64,000 bases of DNA from Sporosarcina sp. FSL K6-1522 (lineage in GTDB: Bacteria > Bacillota > Bacilli > Bacillales_A > Planococcaceae): contig NZ_CP152019.1 of the NCBI RefSeq assembly GCF_038622445.1, positions 4,128,501 through 4,192,500 of the forward strand, given 5' to 3'. Position 1 is the first letter of the stretch. Each line of letters starts with the position of its first letter. Below the pieces are notes generated by a model. The model saw only the letters and a list, made by a program, of their open reading frames with translations. It was not told where the DNA came from and searched no databases. The position numbers were made by a program, and so were the translations under genes. Positions 24,967 through 33,524 of the stretch are shown piece after piece.

Positions 24967-26061
24967 CTACTCGTCTAATAGGTGCAACTGCTCCCGAATA
25001 TAATTTCCACGCGCTTCAATATACGCGTAAATAAACGCCGGCTCTTGATCAAAAACAGCCAAATTATCCTTTTCATAAGGATCTTTTTCAATATAAGGCC
25101 TAATACTGGCATGCAACGCTTGAATTTTCGGTTCTATATAAGCTACTGTAAATTTGCTGTCCAAAAGCTCTTCCAACAATTCACGATAACGCCCGCGAAA
25201 CGCTCTGACATCCAACAATCGCGCAGTCAACGTATTAAAGCCTTCGATACGCAAATAATCTTCTTCCATCACTTCTCCCTCGACATCTCTTCCCCACGTC
25301 GCATCATAATCCCACGGGATGACTTCAAAAAGCCCAGTCTCACCATTGCGATACAGTGCATAATTATGCACAAAGCCATCAAAATTCTGCATCAAAACGA
25401 CACCCGCAAGCCAGCGCAAATATTGGTCCACATGCACATACTTTGCAATTTCTGCTTCAAAATCCTCTCTCGATACAGTATTGATGATGTAAATGAATTC
25501 TTGTAAATATTCATGCTCCTGCTCAGTTCCACATTTTTGCTCATAACCTAATGCAAGTGACTCCTTGACTTCCTTACGCAAATCACTCATTAACGAAAAG
25601 TTAGCATCGCCATCCACCGCGTAAAAAACTGCTCCTTTTGGTAGCTTCCGATTTGCCAAGAAACATTCGTCCACGGCCTCGATTTCTAAATAAAGCCCTT
25701 CATTCTTGCCATTGATTTTCAGGAAAACGAAGCGTGCCGCAGGTGCTAAACAGCCAATATCCGTGAAAAAATCGAAAGATAATTTATTGCGCAGTAAAGA
25801 AGGGTCCTTAAACTCTGCGTTCCAATGCACTGCCGTCGCTTGCTGATACTTACTCGGTTTATAAAATTCAACTGCATACGACTTCTTGCGTAAATCACGA
25901 ATATGCGAGCCGCGGTAAGCAATACCGATTGCATACTTCTTTTTATTCACTGTCAGCTTCGCCGCAACCGGGTCGTCATACCAAATGTCTTTGCGAAGCT
26001 CACTGACATCAGCAGGGTGTATAAATAGCTGGTACTCGGGAATGGGCTGATTTTTATCCAC
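24967..26061 (-). CDS. cotH: Spore coat protein kinase CotH
   Basis: A 364-residue CotH-family atypical protein kinase, which in Bacillus subtilis phosphorylates the coat proteins CotB and CotG during outer coat assembly. Seen: the early VNKKKYAIGIAYRGSHIRDLRKKSYAVEF, LFLKINGKNEGLYLEIEAVDE-like segment in the middle, and the metal-binding IPWDYDATWGRD (about 265). The start is GTG behind GGAAGGG. It diverges from a small Arg/Cys-rich gene, the same arrangement as cotH and cotG in several bacilli. Confidence 0.92.
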   Translation of the reverse strand: MDKNQPIPEYQLFIHPADVSELRKDIWYDDPVAAKLTVNKKKYAIGIAYRGSHIRDLRKKSYAVEFYKPSKYQQATAVHWNAEFKDPSLLRNKLSFDFFTDIGCLAPAARFVFLKINGKNEGLYLEIEAVDECFLANRKLPKGAVFYAVDGDANFSLMSDLRKEVKESLALGYEQKCGTEQEHEYLQEFIYIINTVSREDFEAEIAKYVHVDQYLRWLAGVVLMQNFDGFVHNYALYRNGETGLFEVIPWDYDATWGRDVEGEVMEEDYLRIEGFNTLTARLLDVRAFRGRYRELLEELLDSKFTVAYIEPKIQALHASIRPYIEKDPYEKDNLAVFDQEPAFIYAYIEARGNYIREQLHLLDE

Positions 26062-26248
26062 AAAACCCTTCCTTTTTCATTTTAGTCTATGTTTATGAAT
26101 CTAGAAGCCTCTCTGCCACACCATTATTTCTACTATCGTAAACGATTGTCTCTATCCTTCACAAAATAGTCGCGTACCTTAGAGAAGGGAAAGAAATGCC
26201 CCCGTCATGCATGCCCTTTCTCTACATACAAAGAAAGGAGGTTAGCAT

Positions 26249-26629
26249 ATGTCTAATTTTTCCGATGACCGTATCCGGCGAGCAGCGGATCATGCACATC
26301 ACTCCGACTTAAATACTTTCATGTTCCAAGATCCAACGAGCAATCGGAGACGTTCGAATCATTGTGGTTGCACTTCTCGAAATCAGCGTCGCACAAGCCG
26401 AAAACGCTGTACATCTCGCAACCAGAGACCCTCACAATCAGGCTGTACATGCCACGCTCACGGCGTAGGCAACCGCTGCACTTGCCGCCACATAAGACCG
26501 ACACGATCAAATCGGTGCACATGTCGCAACGAGAGGCCCGTGCGCACAACCCGCCGTCATTGCCATAATCAACGTCCATCACGCAATCGTAACTGTTGCG
26601 GAGGCGTCTTCCGGCGAGACCGCTGGTAA
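26249..26629 (+). CDS. Cys/Arg/His-rich CotG-like spore coat protein
   Basis: A 126-residue, strongly basic protein of low complexity, with about 12 cysteines, many Arg, and repeated units of the form RCTCRNxRPxR (for example RCTCRHIRPTR and RCTCRNERPVR). Ser and Thr sit next to Arg throughout, which suits phosphorylation by CotH. It diverges from cotH, where CotG-like proteins are commonly encoded. Unlike classical CotG it is rich in Cys, so disulfide or metal cross-linking in the coat is possible. AAAGGAGG precedes the ATG and a strong terminator follows. The coat role is inferred. Confidence 0.75.
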   Translation: MSNFSDDRIRRAADHAHHSDLNTFMFQDPTSNRRRSNHCGCTSRNQRRTSRKRCTSRNQRPSQSGCTCHAHGVGNRCTCRHIRPTRSNRCTCRNERPVRTTRRHCHNQRPSRNRNCCGGVFRRDRW

Positions 26630-26648
26630 CTCACGTAAACTAAAAAAG

Positions 26649-26686
26649 GGGTATCACGCGAGTCTTGCTTTGCGTGATACCCTTCT
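26649..26686 (+). terminator. Intrinsic terminator after CotG-like gene
   Basis: GGGTATCACGC / GCGTGATACCC, an 11-bp stem followed by TTCTTT. Confidence 0.85.
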
Positions 26687-26710
26687 TTAGATGTGTCGCG
26701 CGCAATGGCC

Positions 26711-26815
26711 TTCGCGAACCGCCCATTACCCTTCGCGAACCACGCATTACTCTCCGCGAACCACGCATTACTCTCCGCGAACCGCCCATTACTCTTCGCG
26801 AACCGCCCATTACCC
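26711..26815. repeat. 21-bp tandem repeat array A (5 copies)
   Basis: Five head-to-tail 21-base units of the type TTCGCGAACCGCCCATTACC + C, differing at a few positions. The unit shares the GAACC(G/A)CGCA core with arrays at 35.6 and 55.6 kb. It lies 17 bases beyond the terminator of the acyl-CoA ligase gene. Confidence 0.9.
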
Positions 26816-26832
26816 TACCAAACTAACACAAC

Positions 26833-26864
26833 AAAAAAAGACCTCCCGCATATCCAGGAAGGTC
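26833..26864 (-). terminator. Intrinsic terminator after acyl-CoA ligase
   Basis: GACCTCCC / GGAAGGTC stem; seven T follow on the minus strand. Confidence 0.75.
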
Positions 26865-26871
26865 CATCCAC

Positions 26872-28425
26872 TCATTGTGTCACTTGCTCTTTCAATGAAC
26901 GTCTTAATATTTTGCCCGTTGTATTTTTCGGCAATTCATCCAAAAACTCAATATGATGCGGCACTTTGTATTTCGCTAAATGCTCCGCACAGTAGGCAAT
27001 TAACGCTGCTTCATCCACCTCAATACCGTCTTTCAATACGACAAACGCATGAACGGCTTCGCCGAAGTTTGGATCCGGTAGACCAATGACTGCCGCCTCG
27101 ACAATGTCTTGGTGTGTAAATAATACTTCTTCTACTTCACGCGGATAGACATTGTAGCCCCCAACAATGACAAGGTCTTTTTTCCGATCGACAATGTAGA
27201 AGTAGCCATTCTCATCACGTCTTGCCATATCACCGGTGTACAACCAGCCGTTTCGGATTGCTACTTCCGTTTCTTCCGGCATTTTGTAGTAGCCTTTCAT
27301 AACATTCGGTCCACGAACAATAAGTTCGCCGACTTCTCCGTCTGGCACTTCATCGCCCAGCTCATTGACGACTTTGTTTTCAACATTAATGATATTCGTA
27401 CCAATCGAGCCCGGAATACGCTCACGATCCAGTGGATTAAAACAAGTTACAGGTGACGCTTCAGACAAACCATAGCCTTCTGACACACGCACTTCGAACT
27501 TGTCCTCAAAATTATGAAGCAACGCAACGGGTAGTGAGGCTCCACCTGAAATCGCTAGACGAATCGACGCGAAATCTTCCGTCTCGCCCTCCGGGTACTG
27601 ATACAAGAAATTATACATCGTCGGCACACCTGCAAATACCGTCGCATCTTGTTCCTTCACAATATCGAAGACATCTGCTGGCGAAAAACGTGGCACAAGC
27701 AAAATCGTGGCCCCTTTTACGAGCGGTGCATTGACAACGACTGTCAGCGCAAATACATGGAAAACAGGCAGTGTCGCCACAACACGATCATCTTCCGTGA
27801 AGCCAAGATAATCTGCCACATCGCGTGCATTCGAATACAAGTTGCCATGCGTTAGCATCGCACCTTTCGGACGTCCTGTTGTCCCCGATGTATACAAGAT
27901 GATAGCGGTTTCATTTTCTTCCACTGGAACGGGCTCGACATGTGGATTGCCTGTTGCAATCAATTGCGTGAATATCTGCACTTTCGCCTTGACTACATCT
28001 GGCAATGCCGCAATTTTTGCTGGCGTTTCAGGCACTGTCTCACAAATGACATATTGCTCTACCGTTGGAAATGCACTCGCTGCTTGCTCCACAAGTGGCA
28101 ACAGAAGATCAAGCGCAATAACCGCTTTCGCATCACTATTATGTATAATGTACGATATCTCATCCGGCGTATAAATCGGATTCACTGGAATGGCTGTTGC
28201 ACCAATACGCATCGTCGCATATAGTGAAATTAAAAAATGCGGTGTATTGCCAAGTAGAAATGCCACATGGTCTCCCTTGCCTACCCCTAGCTCCTGCAAT
28301 GCCGATGCAAATCGCGCAACCGACTGATCAAATTCCGCATACGATGTATCTTTCCCCATAAAATGATAAGCAATTTTCCCCGGCTGCAACGTCGCAGTTT
28401 CCTGCACGCGTGACACTAAATTCAT
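26872..28425 (-). CDS. Long-chain fatty acid-CoA ligase (FadD-like)
   Basis: A 517-residue AMP-forming acyl-CoA synthetase. The P-loop-like signature ILYTSGTTGRPKGAM starts near 170, GYGLSEASPV near 305, and YTGDMARRDENGYFYIVDRKKD near 390; the C-terminal lysine in PKNTTGKILRR is present. It activates fatty acids for degradation or lipid synthesis. AAAAGGGGATG precedes the ATG. It is monocistronic with its own terminator. Confidence 0.93.
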   Translation of the reverse strand: MNLVSRVQETATLQPGKIAYHFMGKDTSYAEFDQSVARFASALQELGVGKGDHVAFLLGNTPHFLISLYATMRIGATAIPVNPIYTPDEISYIIHNSDAKAVIALDLLLPLVEQAASAFPTVEQYVICETVPETPAKIAALPDVVKAKVQIFTQLIATGNPHVEPVPVEENETAIILYTSGTTGRPKGAMLTHGNLYSNARDVADYLGFTEDDRVVATLPVFHVFALTVVVNAPLVKGATILLVPRFSPADVFDIVKEQDATVFAGVPTMYNFLYQYPEGETEDFASIRLAISGGASLPVALLHNFEDKFEVRVSEGYGLSEASPVTCFNPLDRERIPGSIGTNIINVENKVVNELGDEVPDGEVGELIVRGPNVMKGYYKMPEETEVAIRNGWLYTGDMARRDENGYFYIVDRKKDLVIVGGYNVYPREVEEVLFTHQDIVEAAVIGLPDPNFGEAVHAFVVLKDGIEVDEAALIAYCAEHLAKYKVPHHIEFLDELPKNTTGKILRRSLKEQVTQ

Positions 28426-28904
28426 TATTTCATCCCCTTTTGTTCAATGAATATCCATTCATTTCTCCACCATAATCATTATATAAGAAAAGTTCAGAAA
28501 ATACAATAAAGCATTCAATCAATTACGCCAAGGCATAATTGCGTCCAGATTTTTTTCGAGCCCGGGGCCTACAGAATGTAGGCCATGCAGGCGTTGTGAC
28601 AGGACGCCGTGCACTTAGACTGCCTTCCAAAGCTCCTCTAAAAAATCTGTGACATCCGCCGACCGACAAAAACACCATTTCCACTTCCTGTGGCATTGTT
28701 GGCACTAGTACATCCTGTACGTCAGAGGCTTGGGCCAACAGGATGTTGGTCATGCAGGCGTTGCCAATCGAACTACGAAGGGTTCGATTGGCCATATTTC
28801 TGCGCTTTTTGCGGAAATTAAGGCCCGTTCTTTGGACGTGGCGACCTTAGCCTGCGTAGCCCTATCTTTCAGCAGGCGTTTAAACACCCGCCGGATAAGG
28901 CTCA
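28426..28904. repeat. Gene-free stretch made of intergenic hairpin repeats
   Basis: No convincing gene. It holds two related hairpins, GGCCTACAGAATGTAGGCC (about 28565-28583) and GGCCAACAGGATGTTGGTC (about 28733-28751), each followed by CATGCAGGCGTTG; a third, GTACATCCTGTAC, between them; and at 28764-28823 a copy of the two-hairpin element. A 90-codon frame across it is judged spurious. Confidence 0.6.
28764..28823. repeat. Intergenic two-hairpin element, copy 2
   Basis: CCAATCGAAC (28764-28773) pairs with GTTCGATTGG around TACGAAGG, then GGCCATATTTCTGC / GCGGAAATTAAGGCC forms a second hairpin. It shares CGAAGGGTTCG and TCTGCGC-TTT-GC-GAAATTA with the element at 22.2 kb. Confidence 0.5.
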
Positions 28905-30833
28905 TTACCCCGGCGCTTTAATATGTGCAAGATAACGCCAACGGATTAAATAGAAATAGACAATCTGCATGACTGTAAAGCCGCCTAACACCCAGACTAG
29001 CTCTTTCACAATTGAAATTTCTGCAAGCGCATCCCAAATAACCTGTAGCGATAAAAACGCAAAGGCGCTATGCACAAATGCCACACCCCACGGGAAGAAA
29101 AACTGTGGAATCAGTTGCCTGTTCACAATTTTTTTAAACTCACGATCCGTAATACCCATCCGCCGCAAAACATCAAACTGTTTTCGATCGCGATCTAATG
29201 ACGTATATAAGCGGAAGTAAATAAAACTGCCTGCCGCTAAAAAGAAGACCGCAGCGAGTAACAACCCAATAAATAACAGCAATGTGAAAGTTGTACGAAT
29301 GACCGAATAATTTAACCCAGGATTTTCAAACGAATAAGGCAATGCATTCGGCTTGCCTGCTAATATAGAATCCGTCAATGTCGCATCGATCAGTAACCCA
29401 ATATCTTTTGTCTCTTGCCAATTCGGTACATTAAAAGCATAGTAAGCAAACTGCTTCCTTACCGTACCACTCTCATCGACCGAATCATAATCACTATCAT
29501 TTAAAACAATCGCATTCATTCCCATCGCATACGCTGAAAACAACTGTTGTGGATAAGCCCCATTAATGCGAACACGAACATGACTATCCTCCAATACGGT
29601 GTACACGGTTCGCTCATTTAGCCGCGAGTAAGAAGAATCTGATGATGGCAGAAAAATCGCCTCACCCTTCTTCAACTCCACAGCTGGATAGCCAAAGGTT
29701 GCCGCCAAAGTATTGACATGTGCTAACTTCAATAGCGCTACCTCTTTATTCGTGAAGCTCGATTGCTGATGAAGCACATTGAATTTCACAAGCGAGTACT
29801 CCACTCGACTTGCATTGAGTTCCTCAACAAGCTGCTCCACATGCTGCCGTTCGAGTTCATTTTCAGGCCAGCTTTTATAGACAAGACCGAGCGGATGCAT
29901 TTCCCGATATTGCGAAGCAAACGATGTTAGCGATGCCAAAATGCCCACCGACATAAATGCTACCGTCGACACAATTGTCACAATGAAAAACATCCGTGCA
30001 TTTTCGCGCAACCGCACGACTCCTTCTGAAATCGATAGTAGCCAAAAATGATGCCAATATAAACGTTTACGCTTGCGAATACGATGCAGCAGCAGCGGTA
30101 ACGAATCGGTGAAAAAGAAATAGGTCCCGATTGTCGCAAGCGGTGGCAATAAAAAAGTTAGTCCAATGACAATGGAATTCGTCGTTGTCGCAGCCATCGT
30201 ATAGGACAAGCCCAAACAGAGCAGCCCCAAATAGCCGCGTCCCTTCGAATAGCCATATGCCTCTTGCTCACTATGTTCGCCATTAATCAGATCCGCCACT
30301 TGCCCCGATCGAATAAAAACCGGTGCAACGAATGAAATAATGATAAACAAACTCATAAACGCACCAACGGTCAACGCAAATGGCTGCCAAGAGAAATACA
30401 GCGGTAACGCTGGCAACAGCACAATCTCCTTGACAATCATGAAAAAGAACTTGGAAAACATATAACCAAGGCCGGTTCCCGCCGCAATCGAAGCCACCCC
30501 AATAATCATTGTCTCAATGAAAATCAGACGATGCAATTGACGTTTTTCCATGCCTAAATGTAGCAAGATTCCAAACTCCTTTGACCTGGCATATAAAAAA
30601 GCCCGCATCGAATAAAACAAGAAAAACAATGTAAAGACAAACAAAATCATTTCCGCTATGCCCATCCCCATAAAAGCCACTTCTTGGATAAAACGATCTT
30701 CTATCGTCGGATGGAACAACAGCATTGAATACAGGAAAAACACCATAACCGAAACGACGCTCGCCATGAAAAACGCTGCGTAAATCCGCCGATTGCGAAC
30801 GACGTTACGATAAGCGAACTGACGAAAGGTCAT
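28905..30833 (-). CDS. BceB-type ABC transporter permease (FtsX-like)
   Basis: About 642 residues, ten predicted membrane helices and a large extracytoplasmic domain (about 310-520) between helices 7 and 8, the pattern of BceB permeases that sense and detach peptide antibiotics. FtsX-like segments flank it (LHLGMEKRQLHRLIFIETMIIGVASI; DRKQFDVLRRMGITDREFKKIVN). GGAGG sits two bases from the first ATG (30839), so the ATG at 30833 is preferred. It overlaps the ATPase gene end and closes a regulator-kinase-ATPase-permease operon. Confidence 0.9.
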   Translation of the reverse strand: MTFRQFAYRNVVRNRRIYAAFFMASVVSVMVFFLYSMLLFHPTIEDRFIQEVAFMGMGIAEMILFVFTLFFLFYSMRAFLYARSKEFGILLHLGMEKRQLHRLIFIETMIIGVASIAAGTGLGYMFSKFFFMIVKEIVLLPALPLYFSWQPFALTVGAFMSLFIIISFVAPVFIRSGQVADLINGEHSEQEAYGYSKGRGYLGLLCLGLSYTMAATTTNSIVIGLTFLLPPLATIGTYFFFTDSLPLLLHRIRKRKRLYWHHFWLLSISEGVVRLRENARMFFIVTIVSTVAFMSVGILASLTSFASQYREMHPLGLVYKSWPENELERQHVEQLVEELNASRVEYSLVKFNVLHQQSSFTNKEVALLKLAHVNTLAATFGYPAVELKKGEAIFLPSSDSSYSRLNERTVYTVLEDSHVRVRINGAYPQQLFSAYAMGMNAIVLNDSDYDSVDESGTVRKQFAYYAFNVPNWQETKDIGLLIDATLTDSILAGKPNALPYSFENPGLNYSVIRTTFTLLLFIGLLLAAVFFLAAGSFIYFRLYTSLDRDRKQFDVLRRMGITDREFKKIVNRQLIPQFFFPWGVAFVHSAFAFLSLQVIWDALAEISIVKELVWVLGGFTVMQIVYFYLIRWRYLAHIKAPG

Positions 30834-31587
30834 TGACATTTCCTCCGAGTAAGGACAAGACGTTCAAAATACGTTGGTAAAACGTTTGGCGTCTATCGTC
30901 TTTATAGATTTCATTGAAAAACTCGCCGTCCTTAATAAATAACACGCGATCACAATAACTTGCTGCAATCGGATCATGCGTCACCATAATGATCGTTGTG
31001 CGTTCCGTTTGATTAATATGGCTAAGCAATTCCAGCACATCTTTTGCCGATTTAGAATCCAAATTTCCCGTAGGCTCATCCGCTAAAATCATTTTCGGTC
31101 TGTGAATGAGTGCACGACCGATTGCCGTACGCTGTGCTTGGCCACCTGATAACTCGTCAGGACGGCGATTCAAAATGGTCGTCAATCCGAGCTGCTCCGC
31201 CATATACGTAATGCGTTTTTCCATTTCCGGAACAGGCAAGCCATCTAGCGTCAGCGGCAGAACAAGGTTTTCTTCAACCGTCAACATCTGTAACAAATTG
31301 ATATCCTGAAACACAAAGCCAAGCTTACGCCGCCTAAACAGCGCCAGCTCATTTTGTTTGAGTGTTTCTGGCTCAATGCCATCAATCATCAGGCGACCAT
31401 ATGTCGGCACATCGATCGTTGAAATCAGGTTCAACAAGGTTGTCTTCCCGCTTCCAGAAGGCCCCATCACCGCCACAAACTCGCCTTCATCGACCTCAAA
31501 ATCGAGGCGGTTTAACGCCCGATGCATCACTTTCCCTTCATAAATCTTCGTGACTTCCGTCAACTCCACGATGCTGTTCACTGTCAT
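30805..31587 (-). CDS. BceA-type ABC transporter ATP-binding protein
   Basis: About 260 residues with Walker A GPSGSGKTT, signature LSGGQAQRTAIGRAL, Walker B MILADEPTGNLD and H-loop VTHD. The C-terminal extension DDRRQTFYQRILNVLSLLGG is usual in BceA proteins. The longer frame from 31656 overlaps the kinase gene. GGTGAGG supports either ATG 31587 (3-base spacer) or GTG 31581 (9-base spacer); I list the ATG but the GTG is as plausible. Confidence 0.9.
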   Translation of the reverse strand: MTVNSIVELTEVTKIYEGKVMHRALNRLDFEVDEGEFVAVMGPSGSGKTTLLNLISTIDVPTYGRLMIDGIEPETLKQNELALFRRRKLGFVFQDINLLQMLTVEENLVLPLTLDGLPVPEMEKRITYMAEQLGLTTILNRRPDELSGGQAQRTAIGRALIHRPKMILADEPTGNLDSKSAKDVLELLSHINQTERTTIIMVTHDPIAASYCDRVLFIKDGEFFNEIYKDDRRQTFYQRILNVLSLLGGNVNDLSSVRLS

Positions 31588-32590
31588 CTGCCTCACCCGT
31601 CTCTCCATTTTTAAACAAAATCGATACGGCTGTTCCTTCTCCAAGCTCCGATGCAATAGTTAACGAATGCCCCAGTCGATTGCACACCTCCGAAGCGATA
31701 TACAAGCCCATCCCCGTCGATTCACCCGTTCGTCGGCCATTTTCACCTGTAAAGAAAGCCTTCGTCACACGTTTTAAATCGGACGCCGGAATACCAATCC
31801 CTTCATCCCGCACCGTCAATTGCAATCCATGCCCCGTACAAGACGCCGTAAAATGGACTTTCTTGCCCTTTTCAAACGTATATTTCACCGCATTGGTAAT
31901 AAATTGCCCAACGACAATTTTCATCCACTTGACATCAGTCGCAATGGTGAAATTGTCGTCAATCGAGATCACTGGAAATACACCATTTGCGATGAACAGC
32001 CGTTTATGCTCCGTCACGTTTTCTTGAACGAGTCTCTTCAAGCTTATCCGCTCAATCTGCATATCCTCTTCGAACGTTTCCAAACGTGCATTAACGAGTA
32101 CCGAATCAAGGCCACGTCGTATTTTCTCCACTTCTTCCGTAATACTGTCGCGGTCCAACTCGCCTTCTTCCTGCATCAATAACCCGATGACAGAAATCGG
32201 TGTTTTCATCTGATGCACCCATTGATTCATAAAATTTAACTGGCGATGCTGAGACGTATACAGTGCCTGCACTTCGTTTTGATACAGCTTGTACAGCTCA
32301 CGTGTAAACTCAGTCGTCCGTTTATGTTCCGGTGCTTGCGCATAACGAATGAGCGCGTCCTCCATTTTTTCTGGTTTGCGGATAATGGCCGCATAAAAGG
32401 AACGTCGCATAATGAATTTCGCACTGAGAAAGCCCGCTGTTAACAGCATGCACATGCTGATTGAGTAAATCGCTGTACTGTAATTGCGAAAGCCATCGAG
32501 CCAATATAGCAGTAAAATGAACAGAACCAAAAACAATTGAAAAATGATAAATGGTACATGTTCTTTCAAAAATAATAAGATTTTGTTCAT
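31538..32590 (-). CDS. BceS-type sensor histidine kinase
   Basis: A 350-residue intramembrane-sensing kinase: two closely spaced N-terminal membrane helices (about 12-60) with almost no extracellular loop; HQMKTPISVIGLLMQEE around the phosphorylated His (about 126); and an HATPase domain with NAVKYTFEKG and GMGLYIASEVCNRLGH. Such kinases get their signal from the BceAB transporter. Its ATG overlaps the regulator stop (ATGA). Confidence 0.92.
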   Translation of the reverse strand: MNKILLFLKEHVPFIIFQLFLVLFILLLYWLDGFRNYSTAIYSISMCMLLTAGFLSAKFIMRRSFYAAIIRKPEKMEDALIRYAQAPEHKRTTEFTRELYKLYQNEVQALYTSQHRQLNFMNQWVHQMKTPISVIGLLMQEEGELDRDSITEEVEKIRRGLDSVLVNARLETFEEDMQIERISLKRLVQENVTEHKRLFIANGVFPVISIDDNFTIATDVKWMKIVVGQFITNAVKYTFEKGKKVHFTASCTGHGLQLTVRDEGIGIPASDLKRVTKAFFTGENGRRTGESTGMGLYIASEVCNRLGHSLTIASELGEGTAVSILFKNGETGEADDSEQHRGVDGSHEDL

Positions 32591-33291
32591 GATTCCTCCG
32601 CTGCTGCCAATAGGCGATAACCTGCGCCACGCACCGTTTCAATAGCAGATTGAATGCCATATTCGGCCAATTTTTTCCGTACGCGTGTCATATTGACATT
32701 CAACGTATTTTCATCGACAAACGACTGATCATCCCACAGTTCTTCCAATAACTTTTCACGCGTGACCACTTTTGGCGATGCTTCCATTAATAATTCAAGA
32801 ATAACGCATTCTTTTTTCTGCAACGGTACAACATGACTACCAATATGCAACTCCATCCGTTCAATAAACAAATGCAACGCACCAAGCTTCACAGTTCGCT
32901 CCGCTTGACTCGGTGCATATTCACCGAAAGATCGGCGTAAATGACTTCTTATTTTAGCTAGAACGATTTCATAATGGAAAGGTTTCGTAATGAAATCATC
33001 GCCGCCATTTTCCAAAGCAAATACTTGGTCCATATCCCCTGAACGCGCCGAGATGAATAGAATCGGACAAGTCGTATGTTGTCGAAGCTGGCGGCACCAA
33101 TAATAGCCGTCATACGAAGGCAAATTGATATCTAACAAGATGAGATGTGGTTTAAAAGCAAGGCTTTCTTCCATCACTCGATCAAAATCCTCAACAATGG
33201 CCACATCATATTGGTATTTCCTTAATGTATCAGCTAATAATTGTGCAATCTTTCGATCATCTTCTACTATGAAAATTCGGTGTTTCTCCAT
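32587..33291 (-). CDS. BceR-type response regulator (OmpR family)
   Basis: About 234 residues: receiver domain with IFIVEDDRKI and phospho-acceptor Asp in LILLDINLPSYDG (about 53), Lys in FITKPF, and a C-terminal winged helix with MTRVRKKLAEYGIQSAIETVRGAGYRL. GGAGG lies 8 bases before the ATG at 33291. It heads the regulator-kinase-ATPase-permease operon, a peptide-antibiotic detoxification module; the inducer cannot be told from sequence. Confidence 0.93.
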   Translation of the reverse strand: MEKHRIFIVEDDRKIAQLLADTLRKYQYDVAIVEDFDRVMEESLAFKPHLILLDINLPSYDGYYWCRQLRQHTTCPILFISARSGDMDQVFALENGGDDFITKPFHYEIVLAKIRSHLRRSFGEYAPSQAERTVKLGALHLFIERMELHIGSHVVPLQKKECVILELLMEASPKVVTREKLLEELWDDQSFVDENTLNVNMTRVRKKLAEYGIQSAIETVRGAGYRLLAAAEES

Positions 33292-33324
33292 CAAATATTC
33301 CTCCTTCACTGCTGACTTAATTAT

Positions 33325-33476
33325 AACCGAGAAAAGCGTAGGGTGCCTGCTAGATGTGACAGGCGCTGGAAGACTTGAAGATAAAGGCGCTTTTTGCCTT
33401 TAGCAGCAAGACCGAAGCGTCCCAATCATCTGGCGCCCGGAGCCTAGACAACCGAGAATAGCGTAGGGCGCCTGCT
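33325..33476. repeat. Direct repeat pair between bceR-like and lplJ genes
   Basis: A 27-base sequence containing CCGAGAAAAGCGTAGGG and GCCTGCT (33325-33351) recurs at 33450-33476 with two changes. The stretch between looks like intergenic repeat material without genes. Confidence 0.6.
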
Positions 33477-33483
33477 TGCACAC

Positions 33484-33508
33484 AAAAAGCCCGACAATTG
33501 TCAGGCTC
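33484..33508 (-). terminator. Intrinsic terminator after lplJ
   Basis: AGCC-GACA / TGTC-GGCT stem with one mismatch, T run on the minus strand. Confidence 0.7.
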
Positions 33509-33524
33509 AGACTTCTCATATCCT

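Noticed and set aside
26691..27089. Plus-strand frames with TTHYSPR or ANHALLS repeats
   Set aside because: Products of repeat array A; no ribosome-binding site, and they overlap the acyl-CoA ligase gene.
28523..28795. 90-codon minus-strand frame in the gene-free stretch
   Set aside because: It runs through hairpin repeats, has no ribosome-binding site and no protein-like composition.
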